NCBI GenBank assembly: GCA_003118195.1
Contig: BEXV01000014.1
Coordinates: 413,186 to 451,678 of the forward strand
Origin: Hemicentrotus pulcherrimus
Lineage: Eukaryota; Echinodermata; Echinoidea; Camarodonta; Strongylocentrotidae
Length of the DNA: 38,493 nt
Direction of reading: 5' to 3'
Under the pieces are notes generated by a model. It did no database searches. It worked only from the letters and a program-made list of their open reading frames with translations, and was not told the DNA's origin. Below are positions 1-13,600 of this stretch, piece after piece. Both the position numbers and the translations under genes were made by a program. How positions within the stretch are numbered: the stretch's first letter is position 1; each line of letters starts with the position of its first letter.

Positions 1-561
1 GGGGGGGGGGGGTTGATTCAGAATGGATCAATACTTGATATCATTTATGGTATTGAATGAATTCAAACAAGAAATCTATATCTTTACCTTGTTTCTTACG
101 AGTAGTAAAATCTTTTATTCAAAACGACCACATGCTGGGATGAAGAGCAAACAGTCGCTCTACTGTATGATTAGCTTATATACGTAGTTATGATAACAAA
201 ACACTCTCAAAGAGATATGATAACAAGGTCTCCGTATACAATCTTACAACAGTTTGTATTCTTTGTTTGTGGTTTTAAACTTGTAGTTAAGGATACTCTT
301 GTGTAACGATCTTGTAGCTTAAGTCTTGTTTTCTTGCTGTATCAGGGTTGAAGGTAAAGACCAGTATTGGAAACACCCCAGTTTCAAAAAATAAAATGGA
401 AGCTCTTTATTACCAATCATGTGAAAGAATATGTTTTTACTAATGCATGATGATAAACATTTTGCTGGGAAACCGCCTACTAATTGATATATTTGGTAAA
501 TGAGTTTATCTATTGGACTGTGAGAGATAAACCCATGTGTCGCGCACGTGTGTGTAGTTCC

Positions 562-735
562 ATGTACATCTTTCTGTGTACAGTGCTTGTAACTTTATGA
601 AGACTGGGCCAAACTTCTTATCATTTTGATGATTCCAGAACCTTGCAGTACACACCAATAGCTTATATGCTAGATGATCAACCTTTTCTGATCGATTCCA
701 CAACGTTTCTTTCACAATGCATTCGCATGACCATA
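562..735 (+). repeat. Dispersed repeat A, copy 1
   Basis: Closely resembles 30987-31157 in the same orientation. Shared strings include TTCTTATCATTTTGATGATT, CCAGAACCTTGCA and TATGCTAGATGATCAACC. It is present once in ANKFN1 sequence and once between the other two genes. Confidence 0.85.
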
Positions 736-1021
736 ACTATTCTTTATCTTTAAGGACATATGCTTGTGGTTTTGAGATTTTGCAAAATTTTAAGTTTGAA
801 GTATTGTGTCACCGTGCAAGAACAAAATTAGCAAACAGTTGTCAGAGTCTAGTCAAAGTCCTTTTACAATTCTTTTTTAAGAAGTGTAGATTGAATTGTT
901 TTGGTGATGCAATCTTGGCAGAGTTTATTATTGATTAATCTGTACATGGACCTACTGATCTGTACTTCCTGTGGCTGTCCTTCAAGCAATGTCCAGAACC
1001 TTTACATCGCCTCTTCCCTTG

Positions 1022-1332
1022 ATTGTAGATCAATTACCTAAAGTTTGAAGGCGAGGGTGTGTAAAGTGTCATGAACCATCGCCATGCCAAGTTACGATTG
1101 TAAAGTTCCTTTGTTGTGTTGGTTTGCTAATGTGAGGGAAATTTAATGTTGGAAAAGGAACATGTGTTGTGTTTTGTTTCCAGTTTTACTTGATTGTAGA
1201 TGAATTACCCAAAGTCTGAAGGTGGGGGTGTGAAAAGAGTCATGAACCATCACTATGCCGTCACCATTGTAGATCAGTTAACAAAAGTTTCAAGGCAAGG
1301 GTGTGATAAGTGTCATGCACCATCACCATGCC
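1022..1332 (+). repeat. Three copies of a 67-bp unit
   Basis: Units at 1022-1088, 1193-1259 and 1266-1332 all run from ATTGTAGAT to CCATGCC or CTATGCC and share GTGTCATG-like blocks. Copies 1 and 3 also share the following 100 or so bases (CAGTTCCTTTGTTGT-type), so the array arose by more than one duplication step. Confidence 0.88.
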
Positions 1333-1597
1333 AAGCTACAAATGCAGTTCCTTTGTTGTACTTGCTAATGTGGGAAAAATGTTTTGAAAAGGAAAATGTG
1401 TTTTGTTTTCGGTTCTACACTCACAAAAGAGATGGATTAGAGAAGGCATGGATTGAATTTTCAATAAGTGTTTATTGATTGATGGAGACCCTATACATGT
1501 AGATGGCTTGTTTCCACGACTGAAAACCTTGTTTTTAGATCTGTCCTTGTATCAGCTGTTGTGCTCAACCCTTGGTGTGACTGCATGAATATATGTA

Positions 1598-1808
1598 CAT
1601 AATAATAATAATACTAATAATGAATAAAGCTACATTTATTTTGTGCACATACACCTGTATCCACCCCAGGGGATGCTCCGGGGTGCCTACAAAGTAGTAT
1701 TATAAACCTGGCTTTAGCCCAGCTGCCCTAAGTCGCTTAACGCATTCAAGGACTAAATCCCGAGAGTGGCAAATGTAGATAAATACCTAGCAATTCGAAC
1801 CACGATGA
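1598..1808 (-). mobile_element. SINE-like element with (ATT)n tail
   Basis: Read on the minus strand there is a Pol III box-B-like GTGGTTCGAATTG near 1793-1805, a body of about 180 bases and an ATT-rich tail near 1598-1625. This order fits a tRNA-derived SINE with a decayed head. Family not identified. Confidence 0.35.
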
Positions 1809-2416
1809 TGTATCCTCTAGAACACGCCAGTCTCTACATATGTTAGTAGTTAAATGTTTAATTGGCTTCTTCGTCATTTGAAAGATGGCCTTCAAAATTA
1901 GAGGTTGAAGCAGTTTTTGTAATGATGATGGTATTGCCTTTATCGATAGCGGATAGTGAGAACTTGTTTTTATATCGAGCTAAGGGGGTAAAATCAATAG
2001 TTTAGTGTGGCATGATAAAGAGCTATTAGGACTGGGATTCTGGGACGGTGCTTTGGGGCATGTTAGGGTTGAAAGGTAACAATAGATAACGCTTGAAGGG
2101 ACTTACATGTCCCGCTATTATCAAAGTGCATTGTTAAGCTCCATGGGGTTAATGAAAGAATGAGGAGGTGATTCACAGGTGGTTAGGGGGAGAAAAGGGA
2201 TGGGAAAGGAGGGAGGGAGGGGAGAGAGAGAGGGGGTACAATTTTTAGAGTTCGAGAAGAAAAACTAAGGGATATGAATAAAATGATGCAGTAGTAAATT
2301 GAAGTTAGGAGTTTAAGGATAGAGTGGCAAATAGAAATGACAAATGATGTGTGTTCAATAAGAGAGAGGGAGAAAAAGACAGGGAAATTCTTTTGAGATG
2401 AGTCCTTTGGGTCATA

Positions 2417-2499
2417 TACAGTCAAACCTGTCTACAGCGACCGCCCAAGGGAAACACAAAAAGTGGCCTTTGTAGACAGGTGGTCTTTGTAGACAGGTT
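2417..2499 (+). mobile_element. MITE family 1, copy 1
   Basis: Begins with TACAGTCAAACCTGTCT, includes CCCAAGGGAAACACAAAAAG and ends with two tandem GTAGACAGGT-type units. The left terminus is the inverted complement of the right terminus of the copy at 7973. Confidence 0.75.
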
Positions 2500-4391
2500 C
2501 CTTTAGTACATGATTCAATGAGAAACCATTTTCAAGGGAAACANCACCAGCTCAAAATATATGTAAGCAGTTCTAAGTCTTCTCATTTACTCCATCGGTA
2601 CAACTACTAGGCCTATATCCCAATCCATTGATTGTCAGTGGAATGCCTGAAGCCAATGCGACAGACGGGCATGAATAAACATAAAAAGCCGCCTGTAGTC
2701 GCACAGGTACAGAAGCTTTCTTTTCATCGCCCTCCATCACAATAGGCAAGACTTAAATGCAAGAGAAGCAGTTTCTTTTTCGACAAGATTTGCCGTTCTT
2801 TGGCAAAGAGTGAAAGGGGCTTGTGTATGTTGTGAGTACCTGCTCTGTGAAGCAGCAGTACAGATCTTTGTTTGGTTAACACGGCGTTGTTGACAAAGAT
2901 GGCTGATCCGAGATGGGATATCTGCATGTGACTAAAAGAGCTACAGAAAAGTTTTTTCTTGACTACTTTGAGCTGCCGAACTCCAACTGCAGCCTTGATC
3001 CTGCGTGGTTTACAGGAGTGCGATTTCCCCCTTAGTTGTGAAAATAGGGAACTTTTGGAACCATGCAGTTATTGCCATATCCCATATATTGAACTGATTG
3101 GATTAATATAGTTATGGAGACAATTGCATTGAGTGATAAAATGATGGAGTTACATTGATTTGGATCGAAAGTTTCAATTATATTGTAGATCTGGAACTAG
3201 ATTTGTTTTTGTTTTTTGTGTGTGTGTTTCAGTCTTGTTTAAAATGGAGCAGAATTAGAGTTCAGACCATGTAACAATCCACTGACTAGCTCTTACAGGG
3301 GAAGTTTCAAGCTGCCTGACTTTGGTTTAGTTGTGTTCCAGTCAGTTTATGAGATTAATCACCAAACAGCTATTTTGTTGATTCTTCTCTGGAACAGCAT
3401 CCTTCTTTTTGGAATATACTCTTCTTCTTAAAAAGAAAAACACTTTTTTTTAAGACGGGTTTTGTCATTTTGATTGTGTAAAACAAACTCTGATTGTGGG
3501 ATTCATTTCGATGAGTGATTGGAGATGGGAAAGAACCATTTTTGTATTAGTTTTTACTGGAATCAGTTGATACACCATGCAGAGGCCTAGTAGCTGGCCC
3601 AAGGCAAGTCATTTATTTTCTTCTTTTTTTCATTTGGAGGGGGATGGTTATCCATGTCATATCTAAATGAGCCTTTACTGTAGACAAGGATCTGCTCTTG
3701 AGTTTTTCACCTCTTACATCCCACGGGCAGCAATGAGTTGAAAATGTCTTTGGACTACATGCAGAGTTGGAAATTTTCTTCCAGGGAAAACTGAAACAGT
3801 AATTAGGCCCTTCCTTTTTTGTGAAGTTTGTATTTATATGGCCAGTGTGAAAGTGTAAAAAGTCATACGTTCATTGTTAAAAGAACATTTATTGTCCAAA
3901 TTTCTGTTGTCCCAGAAGGGACAATGTATTCCCCACAAACCCCATTTTGTAATATCATTGATTCAATACTTGTTTTCTTCTGTACATGGAAGTGAGAAGA
4001 TTAAATGGATCATGATCATCACAACTTTTTGGTTGAACATTTTATTTTGATACTATAAAAGGAACTGGTGATAGTTGATTATATTGTCAGTCGTGAGTTA
4101 ACTTATAATACTTTTTTAATTTTTTATTAATGAGCGTTATGTGAGAAGAATCGATCGTTTCACCTTTCATTTTAAAGTTGCATAATGTATTTAGCTGGAT
4201 CAGTTATTTGAAATATGAAAATCATATATTTTTAGCTTTGTGATTGATTAACAAACTTTTTGATTGATTAACAAACTATGGTGTTGTTCTTTTTAAATGT
4301 TTTAAAAATTCTAAGCTTGACAAAACATTATTTTCCTTTAAAGCTTTGAATTAAATATTGTTTTTGTTTATTCTTATTTTGTTTAATGCAG

Positions 4392-4482
4392 GGTGCCAAA
4401 TATTATGTACGTGTGTCAGCCTTCAATATGAAGGGCTTCGGCCCCGCCCAGACGTCAAATCCGCCATTTGCTGTACCGTCAT
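4392..4482 (+). CDS. ANKFN1: ANKFN1 exon: end of FN3 domain
   Basis: Acceptor AG at 4390-4391 and donor gtaagt at 4483. Starts in phase 0 and leaves one base. It encodes GAKYYVRVSAFNMKGFGP and onward, with the Y.V.V.A.N..G.G strand pattern of the FN3 F and G strands. A purine-only tract begins only a few bases after the donor. Confidence 0.88.
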
Positions 4483-4552
4483 GTAAGTAATAAACACAGT
4501 GAGACAGATAGAGGGAAGAAAGACAGACAGACAGAGGCTGGGAGGAAAAGAG

Positions 4553-4604
<52 letters not shown>

Positions 4605-7600
4605 AATAGTGAACAAGAGAAGAAAAAAGAGAAAATGAGAGAGGAGAGAAGAAAAAAAAAGAACGAGAGGACAGGAAAGAGGGAGAGAGCAGGAGAGGCG
4701 AAGAAGAAAGGGAGGGACAGAAAAAGATGGAGGTGAAAGAAAAGAAAAACAGAGGGCAGGCAAGAGAAGAGAGAGTGAAAAAGAGAGAGAAGAAGGTGGA
4801 GAAAAAGATAAAAGAGGAGAATAGATTGTGATTTAAGTATTGAGAGAAAAAACTTTGAGAAAGAAGTATATACTTTGAAAACTTAAAAAGAGGTAGGAGA
4901 ACGAGGCTTAATATGAATAGCATGATTCTGTTCAGAACATTACATTTGTAGTCAAGTGTCTAGCATGATTTTAAGAGACAAGGGAGCATCACCCCTTTGT
5001 CTTACACAAAGTGTTTTCATTCTGGCACGTGGTATCACATGTTTCCCCGATTCATGCGTCTCCGTTTTCCCCGTCTCCGTTTTCCCGTGTGTGTCAACAA
5101 ATGGGCCCACCAGGGGCTTCCTTAGGGGCTAATTAGTACCAGCCATGCATCCACAAATGATGGAGGAGAAAAGGGGGAATTATGTTTAAAAAACAAAAAT
5201 AAAAAGATGCCTTGGTCGGTAAAGACTAGAGCACACTTTTTTATTTCTCTTCAGTCACCTAGATCTTATCAAGCAAACATGAACGTAGGATATTACTAAC
5301 AAATATGATTGGTGGAAGACCAACCTGTACTTGTCAACAGTTGTGTCTGGAATAATATGGGACGTAGACTATACTGCCCTGCCAAGTATAGCTTCCTGTC
5401 TTGTAATTATTACAGTCATTTGTGGACTTGAGCTTGCCTTGGAATAGTCAGTAGAAAAATCATCTCTCTGCACTTCTGCTTGTAAATCAGTAGTTGATGT
5501 GTGAGAGCTCACTGATTTCTTTTGTTACTCTTGGGCATTTGGAGCCCTTTCTAGAAGTTTTGTGTTTGACGAGTGATTTAAATGGCACCTACATTTTGGA
5601 GGAAAAAAGGTAGAGAAAGTGCTTGAGGATAAATTACATTGTGTTTTATTGTGGACAAAATTAGCTTGTTGAATTATATTTCATTTGATTTGATTTGATG
5701 CACAGGAAAATATTTTGTGGTTGTCATTTGCTTTTGTTTTTGTTTTGTTTTATTCATTTATGCAATTTAAAACATTTTTCGTATGAATATATGCATGACT
5801 TGTGCCAAATAGAAACATGAACAGCAGACTTTACCACCTCTTACATGTTAACTTGTGGCAATTGTGGAATAAAAAGGACGGTAGTGCCGAGGTGGGATTT
5901 GAACACTAAACCCTTGGATTGAGACTCAAGTGAATGACCACGACAGCATGTGTCTGAGCATCAAAATCACATTCTTTCCATGTTTTTACTCTTTCTAGGT
6001 TGGAGGGACGTGGATGGCAGCAAGCCCAGGTCTTGGGGCAGGCTGAGTATGATCGATGAGCTCTTCCAGCAAGTACGAGACGGGAGACCTGCAGACTCTG
6101 TTGAAATCAAATGTAAGTCAATCATACAAGTACTTCTTTCTTTACGTCGTTCAATTTCTGTATATTTTATAGCTTGAAAGAAGAAAAAAGTGATTGAGCT
6201 GAGGTTTGAAAATGATTTTGTTAAATGTGGTGATACTAATGATGTTGTACTCTGAGTGAAAATTAAAACCCCTCATCTTGTACACAATAAATGGGATGAG
6301 AAAAATTTCTGTAATTTTTCTGATTGTAAATTTACACACCATTTTTTAGGAAAGTTGTCAATTATGACTTCTTTATTTTAAATACTACTTTTTGGCCCTT
6401 TCACAAGTTTTAAGATTTTCACCTTGTAAATCACTTGAATTCTCTTTAATAGATATTTCATGCCATGAAACTGTTGTGATCATCATCATTATCATATTTA
6501 TGAGTGTCAGCCATGTCATTTTATAAAACAAGTTAGTGCTTGTCTCTGTTGAAAACCTTTCATAACATGTGTCTTTAAAATCTACGAAAAATAGAGCTGC
6601 ATAATTTTATTTCAAATGACTTCTACTACATTTCAACCCAAAACCTCAACCATGGATCAATCCCATTTTTGCAGCAGATGCAATGATTTCAATTCTCAAG
6701 TTTGATTATTCTTGATGTATTCTGTTCTGATGTTTACAGCAACTTCCCCTCGAGCTTCGCCGAATCAGATGAGGAAAACGGTGAGAAAAAGTTTGAAGAA
6801 CCTCTTCCAGTCAGCTCCGAAGTTTCAAAAACATTTAAGGAGGTCAGTCTTGTAATCAATTATGAAAATTAGACCGGTGAATTACTAACATATTCAAATT
6901 TATGCAAGTTTCTTTCCTGGTAGTGATGAGTTATTCCATTAACCTGTTATTGTTGAATGAACTACAAAACTTGGAATCCAGTCTACGTACATTACTTGTT
7001 GCTATGTCGGACAAGCCTTATGCAAACCCTTGGGTTGTCACAAACAATCTTTGTTTGAAAAGTATGCATAAAATTTGAATATGTTAGAAAACTGGTCTTT
7101 TTACATGGCGTAGTTACATAACCAGGCTAAAGATGAAAACTATCTGTTTTTAATTTGTGGTCAAGTAGAAGTGTGGTCTAAAAAGCGTATTTTTCCTTGG
7201 AAAATAGATGATGATATCATAGTTGAGTGCTAAATTGTAGTGCTGAAGAAAAGTGACCATGAAGCGACTTTCACTAGAACATATAGACATGGAATAAGAA
7301 CAGAGTTTGGAGGCAAAAGGTCAAAGGGGGAAATACCAAGTGTGAAGTTGACAGATTAAAGATTTACAAAACTTGAGGGAAAAAAACAACTATTGACATT
7401 TGAAAGTTAAACAATAAATGAGTTTTCCTTCTTGCTTCATTAGTCTGGGTATATATATACAAGTGAATGACCGCACATACTGTAGCGCTGTGAAACAAAT
7501 TAACCTTAATATGCCTTAATGAGGATATCTAATCCAATACAAGGGTGTATGGCTCCAGTGGAACAGGTGAAACACAGTCACCCTGTTTTGACTCGGTGGG

Positions 7601-10600
7601 GTTGATATACCGGTGTTAATGATTGTTATTACCCCTCAATTATTGCTGTGATGTGTGCTGAGTGTTTAGGGCGAGTGGGATTGTGGCGTCTAGACAAGCA
7701 AAGCCTTTTAGTTGAGGAAGGAAAGAAAGAGAGATTGAGAGAGGGGAGTCATATCCCAAACTCTAATTAGTAAAGTCAATTGTAACTAGCTTGGAATTAA
7801 TTAATTTCTTGTTTATCCCAGTTGAACATGCATGTTCATGTATTGAGTGTGAATATTAGCATGAGACAGGCTTTCATTTAAACTGAATCTCAAGGGAGAC
7901 AAAAATGCATGGCCACTATAAACAGGTGGTCTTTATAGAGAGGTGGCTACTATTAAAGACAGGTTTGACTGTATGGTTGTACCCTTTAAAAAGAGGCAAA
8001 ATGGAGGGATAGTCAGTCCAGACCACGTTGTGAATCAGGCTCATTACCTCCTGTGTTGTGGGTCTGAACAGTTGCACAAGCTGTCTGTCAGAATGAGCTT
8101 ATGAAATCACAACAGATTGATCTGCAGGGATTGTTGGGTCTTAGAGAACATTCAGTCGTGAAATGTTTAAAGAATATATCAATTACCAGGGTAGGGATAA
8201 CCGCTGATGATGAGTCAATGTGGCGGGCTAGCTGGGGCAATGTTTTGGGGTCAAATTTATGTTTTGTATGACTTTTCATGAGAAAAACATTTTTCCCTTA
8301 TTATAGTATCAATTGGAGCTTGTACTACAGGTCTTGAGATGTGCATGCCAGCAATTACTTAAAAGTTGCCTTCTTTTTCAATATTTCTCAGTAATATCTA
8401 TTGAATTTGTAAAATGAATAAAGTCAAGAAAACTTGATAAGTGATTTCTTCCTTATCACCAGAATTATTTGTTGTCTGTCTGTCGTCATTTTTGCGATCC
8501 AAAACTATATAGTTAATTATTATATATTATTATTAATATATATTATTAATAATTCAGTTTTTGTAATCACTCAACCAAACTTACTACACAATAAATGTAG
8601 TTTTGTGTACCGGTAACTGATAATGTCTTTCTGAAATTTGAATTAGGTATCTGACTTAATTTGCTTTATCTGAACCGCACAAAATTTCTATTTCAGTTGT
8701 AGTGGTCAACTTGTCAATTCAAAAGAAGACACATCTATTCGAAAATGATCTCTTAACAAACAAAGCATCATTTCTCTTAATAAGTTGCTAGTACTTTATG
8801 ACTCTAAATTGATAATAGCTAGTACCAGTTTGACAATTCCCCCGAAATCACAGGTGTTCGCGTGAGTCGATGAAAAGCTTGGTGACTAAGCGATAGATAG
8901 ATATCCAGTGATCGTTGTTGTTCTTCTTCATTACACGTAGGATACATTCTGATTTATGAGCTTCCTTTCGACTAACCAGGCGTGTCAGAGAATAATACCA
9001 ATAGGATATCAGTTGGTAAAGGCAGGGGGGAATTATTGAATAAGGGGTGTAGGGTTTTTTTTGCTGATCACCTAGTAATCCTCTTGACCCTGGCTTTGTT
9101 AGCGAAGGTGACAAGCAACTCTCGTGATAGGATGAGCAGATTGATCGACTGTCCTGTGTCAAATGTGGAAGAGAAATTGGACTGTAAAACTTCTGTTCAA
9201 GATGAAAAATATAGAACCATTGTGATTGATATCTATGTTCTTGTTGATTGTATATGGGTGTTCAGTCAAATTTGACTTTGTAGACCTAGTCTGGTTATTG
9301 AGTTAAATCATTTGAAGTAGTCGAGCTGTGAAAGTGTTTATGCTGGTCTACTGCTACAGTGTTTGTGCAAAAGACTGATAAAATAGATTTTAAACATTGA
9401 ATTGTTTTTAGATAAACAGAATGTTATTGTTTTTTTTTTAAGGTAAACGTAAAAAAAGTGTAAATGAATTACAAAAATCCAATCAATGTTGAAATTCCAT
9501 TTGTTTTCTCCAATAAAATGTTCATACATGCAAAAGTATCTTTTACAGTAATAAGGTATCTCTGGTTCATGTATGTGTAGGCCAGTTACCATCTTTGTAG
9601 AACTTTTACATTTTAAGGTCATCAGAGAATATATCAACATGAATTTCTAACATTATGAAATGAAGAGGTCTAAATAAGTACTTAATTGCCACTGTTTTAG
9701 TGGAAAAATTCTGCATTGGGGGCAGTTGTGAAATCAATTCCCCCCGGACTACAAAACCACTCTAGTCGTTTAATAGTCAAAACTACTGTTGACCTCCCTA
9801 TAAAAAAGAAAGAGAAACATATACTTCACACCCTATTAAACTATAATCACAAGCAAATCTCTCTCGGTGCAATTAGAAGAGTTCCGGTAACATCCTTGAG
9901 AGCTAACATTCTCAATGTCTAATTAATTGTTACCTTCCTTCTTTGTTCTTAAATAGAAGACATTAAGTTCACACCCATGCAGGCTCTAAATCACAAGTAA
10001 ACTATACTTGGGGCAATTAAACCAAACTTCCGACAGCCATAATGTGGTCTTTCATTAATTAGAGTCTCTACTTTTGTGGTGACAGAGTCATGTCTATACC
10101 TCCCCTCCGATCCCTTGATCTAGAATAACAACTATTTATCTGGTCGTGGAGGTACATCTACAGCATGTCAAATCAGAAACTTTCGTGGATTGTTAAAAGG
10201 CTGGCAAGATACCTTCATGAGCTGCAAGAAGTCAGTGTTGTATGGATCGATCATGATTCAATTTCTTTAATGGCATGCAGCTATCGCCAATCTGGCCCAC
10301 TGGTGAAATTTGCGAAAGTTTGTGTGCATGCAAAAGTGGTCCATGTCATGTACTTGTACACTTTTCCGGAAGCAGTCTAAAAAAAACCTTTCAATTACCT
10401 TAAACAAAGACTTTAGTCTTTCAAACGCCCAGACTCTAATTACAATTAATCTCTTGAAGTAGAGCTTCCTGCAGCTTTCCTTGGTGTATCTCTGTATCTC
10501 TTTAATTAGAAGCTGTATTTCTGTGGTCATATAGGTGTGTACCGGTACTCTGTCTTTCAAATAACTCTATTTTCACCTTGCGGTGATCGAAGTGTACTAA

Positions 10601-13600
10601 ATTAGTCTCCATTTATCAGTAACGTTGGTGTTATATTTTTGTCTGTCGTTGCAGAGGCGTGTACCTAGCCTCGGTGATCTACAACGATGACAAGGTTCTT
10701 GTGACAACAGAGGACTAACTGCCCATTATAGAGGTCGACGAGAACTTCCCTAGCAACGTCCAACAGGACTTCCTATGGTTCATGAAGGTAGGGTCAAAGG
10801 TCACATTAATCTTTGAAAGACAGGGCCCTCGTTTCTATTAGTTTGATATCAATAACAAGTTACAAGCTACTGTTATTAGCTACTGAAATCATGGCATCTG
10901 ATTGGCTGAGAGCAAATTTGTCATAGAAATTTAGCAGTTTGTTGTAGATAACAATTAGTTTTATGAAATGGAGTAGGGTGGTCTTTGGGTATGGACAAGG
11001 CTATGTTATTGGGAATATAAAATCATGCCATGTGATGTAGTTTCGCTCGTTGTTTTGTAAATCTGGAGTATGAGAATTACAGTGAATTGCATTTGAAACA
11101 TTTTAACAAAATTATACTCTTTTTCAATTAATCTTGAAGGTGGCACAAACATGGGAGGACGTTGACCTCCTAAGGACTGACCTGACCCAGTCGACGGCGG
11201 CCTCACCGGTCGTCCACTTCAGAGGGCGCCTCCTGCAGGCCGCTGCCCAGTTGCAAAGCATAATGGGTATGCAGGACCTGGGCAAGCTTTACTATGAGCC
11301 AGTCAAGGACAGCCAAGGGATCGTCATCTTTACACTCATCAATTGCGTCAAGGTAACTCATGCTTCTTGTATTCCATCGCCTACAGGTTACCCTGTATTA
11401 AGAGTCTTGAGATTTTGTATTGAAATGAGCTGAAAATGATCTCCTCCCGATATTTTTATTCTCTTTTACAAGTCATTTCTGGTATTTACTACCTTTCACT
11501 GTGACCCAAAAGAAAACAAAGACAATTTTTTGGGATGTAATAAGCAGGCACTCTCCATTTGTTGTGGCACCTTGTACAATGAAGTTTTAATTGAAGTTTT
11601 GTTGAAATTGTTAGGTATATATTTTGTTGCCGTCAATGAATCTTAATTGTCATCAACTTTAGTATCTACCTGAAAGTATATTGCTATATAGAAAATTGGG
11701 CAACATGCAGACAGTGATGAAATCTAATTAATAATATATTTTTCGTTCTTTTATTTATTAATTTTGTTTAGGACCCAAGGACAATAAACAATGCAGCGCT
11801 CAAATGGGTCAGTATGACGAGAGTCCAGAAGAGGAAATCAATGAGTGTGGAGTGCCCAGTGGCTGCAGATCTGCTACTTACGTCACTACCAGTAAGTGGG
11901 ACTGTCGTGCTAAATGCCAATATAAATGTACAAATATTTGTAAAGGCCATCAAACTTTTTGTAATCAAAGTCAAGATTTTGGTTGTTTTGTTTGCCTTTC
12001 CATCCGTCACAATACTGGTAGCCATTGGTCAAGATCTAATTCCTTCTGGAGGTCTATCATTCTGAGCGTTCAAGTGGAAATTCGTAGTCAATGGGATTTG
12101 GCTCATAGTTATGATCTATTGAAAGAAGGGTCGTTATAGTGAACTCTGATGCGATGAATCTCAAGTGGATTTCCCGTTATCGGAAGGATGGAGTTTGGAA
12201 TCAAAGTAATGGTTTCAAAGACTAAAATGGCTTTCCTTTTATGGGATGATCAACAAATGTGTCAGAGAGTTTGGTGCAAAAGTATTTCTTTTATAGAGAA
12301 AAGTAGTCTTCTTTGTATACCTAACTTGACGTGATTATGATATATTTTGTTGAATTCAATCGATTGAAACAGTGTCATCCTAAGTCCTTGTACCTCACTA
12401 CTATATCTCTGCAAATGTTAAAGATTGTTACCATGGTTACTCATTCTCATCCCCTTCCAGGAGAAGATCATCCACCACCAGGTGAGCAGCCTGCCCCTCA
12501 CCCGGGGACTCTACGTAGGGTACCTCAAGCTCCGGAGCTCGCTGGGGAACATCCGCATCCAGGTGCCCGAGCGCCACCCCAGCATGCTGCCCCACATCAA
12601 GGTCAGGGACAACTACAACGTCTCACAGGAGGAGTGGGATTGGCTCCACAGTCTGGACAAGTGTGAGGTAAGCAGAGCGAGAATATAGCCATGACATATT
12701 TGAATGAAGTCTAGCTAGCTTTAAGCCTCATCAAGAAGCACCAGCTCCATATCCTAATGATGTGATTAAGTTATGATTTTCAATAGTTTCGCAGTTTTCG
12801 TTCCAGACACATTTTTCTTGTGCCACTTAATTTTGGTAAGCTACCTAATATCACCTAATTATGCCTCGGTGAGGTAGCGTTTTTTTTTCAATACGAATTT
12901 CTTTTTTTTTTAATTGGAAGAGCAGGGTGCCCATGGTCATAAAAAAAACTTTGAAAGTTATTGAAAAAGTTATGGAAAGTGAGAAAAAAACTAATTTCTT
13001 GTGACTGCATGCGTACAGGTGCGTTAAGTAGATTACTCACAGGGTGCTTTTTATACAAAATCTCTTTTCAGAAGATTTATTTAAAGCTCATATTTTGAAT
13101 ATAGTATTATGACATGGAACTACCAACATAAATTTTTTTTTTAATTGTTGTTGTAATTGGTAACAATTTAAGAGTGTGCTGGAATGGTACTAATCATATA
13201 CATACATCTATATTTCTGGGATTGTTTTAGGTAAAGAAGAAAGCAACTAGGGTACAGGAAGATTTCCAGCGCCAGCTTGCATCGGCGACCAGGAAGCTAT
13301 TGACAAGGGTAGGGGTCACAGAAGAGGAGGCTATCACCCACAGACTTTGCGACCTGGAGGTCGTTGAACTCAGCAGTGAGGTGAGTTAAATTTTCTTTAT
13401 TTTGCCGTCCTGTGTTAATATTAAGCTTATTTTTAGGCTGATTTGTCTTGTTGGTAAGGATGATATTGAATCAGATGATGTGATTAGAAACGATATCTTT
13501 CTGAAGTTATGTGCAGATATCCATATCACTAAGGCATCACTAATGAACCCAATTCTCATTCACAGGTCTCATTCATTTTGCTGCTCCCTCCTCTGGGTAG

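Larger units (their letters stand above)
1..4391 (+). other. Upstream intron or flank of ANKFN1, no exon recognised
   Basis: No coding exon is supported here; open frames are short and lack splice-bounded, family-like sequence. The stretch starts with 12 G, which looks like an assembly edge. It holds a dispersed repeat (about 562-735), three copies of a 67-bp unit (1022-1332), a SINE-like element (about 1598-1808), a MITE (2417-2499), a single N at 2544 and a T-rich stretch up to the acceptor at 4390-4391. The first supported exon begins in the middle of an FN3 domain in phase 0, so this is inferred to be an intron of ANKFN1. Confidence 0.6.

Noticed and set aside
1022..1332. CRISPR-like array
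   Set aside because: Only three imperfect 67-bp units with unequal spacing, inside eukaryotic sequence; it is an ordinary local duplication.
4423..4923. 166-codon and 94-codon minus-strand ORFs rich in Ser, Leu and Phe
   Set aside because: They are the complement of the GA tract and run into the real ANKFN1 exon on the other strand.
5878..5950. Functional tRNA gene on the minus strand
   Set aside because: The T-arm and anticodon-arm likeness is there, but the acceptor and D arms do not form proper stems; a SINE remnant fits better.
8509..8560. AT-rich hairpin as origin or regulatory element
   Set aside because: The TATTATTAATATATATTATT run is simple low-complexity sequence with no supporting context.
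8848..9275. Overlapping ORFs of about 100 codons on both strands
   Set aside because: No splice-bounded signal, no recognisable domain and ordinary intronic composition.
10716..10718. Recoding as selenocysteine at the ANKFN1 internal stop
   Set aside because: The codon is TAA, not TGA, and this family is not known to contain selenocysteine.
11804..12139. 111-codon + strand ORF overlapping an ANKFN1 exon
   Set aside because: It is in a different frame from the phase-supported exon and continues into intron sequence.
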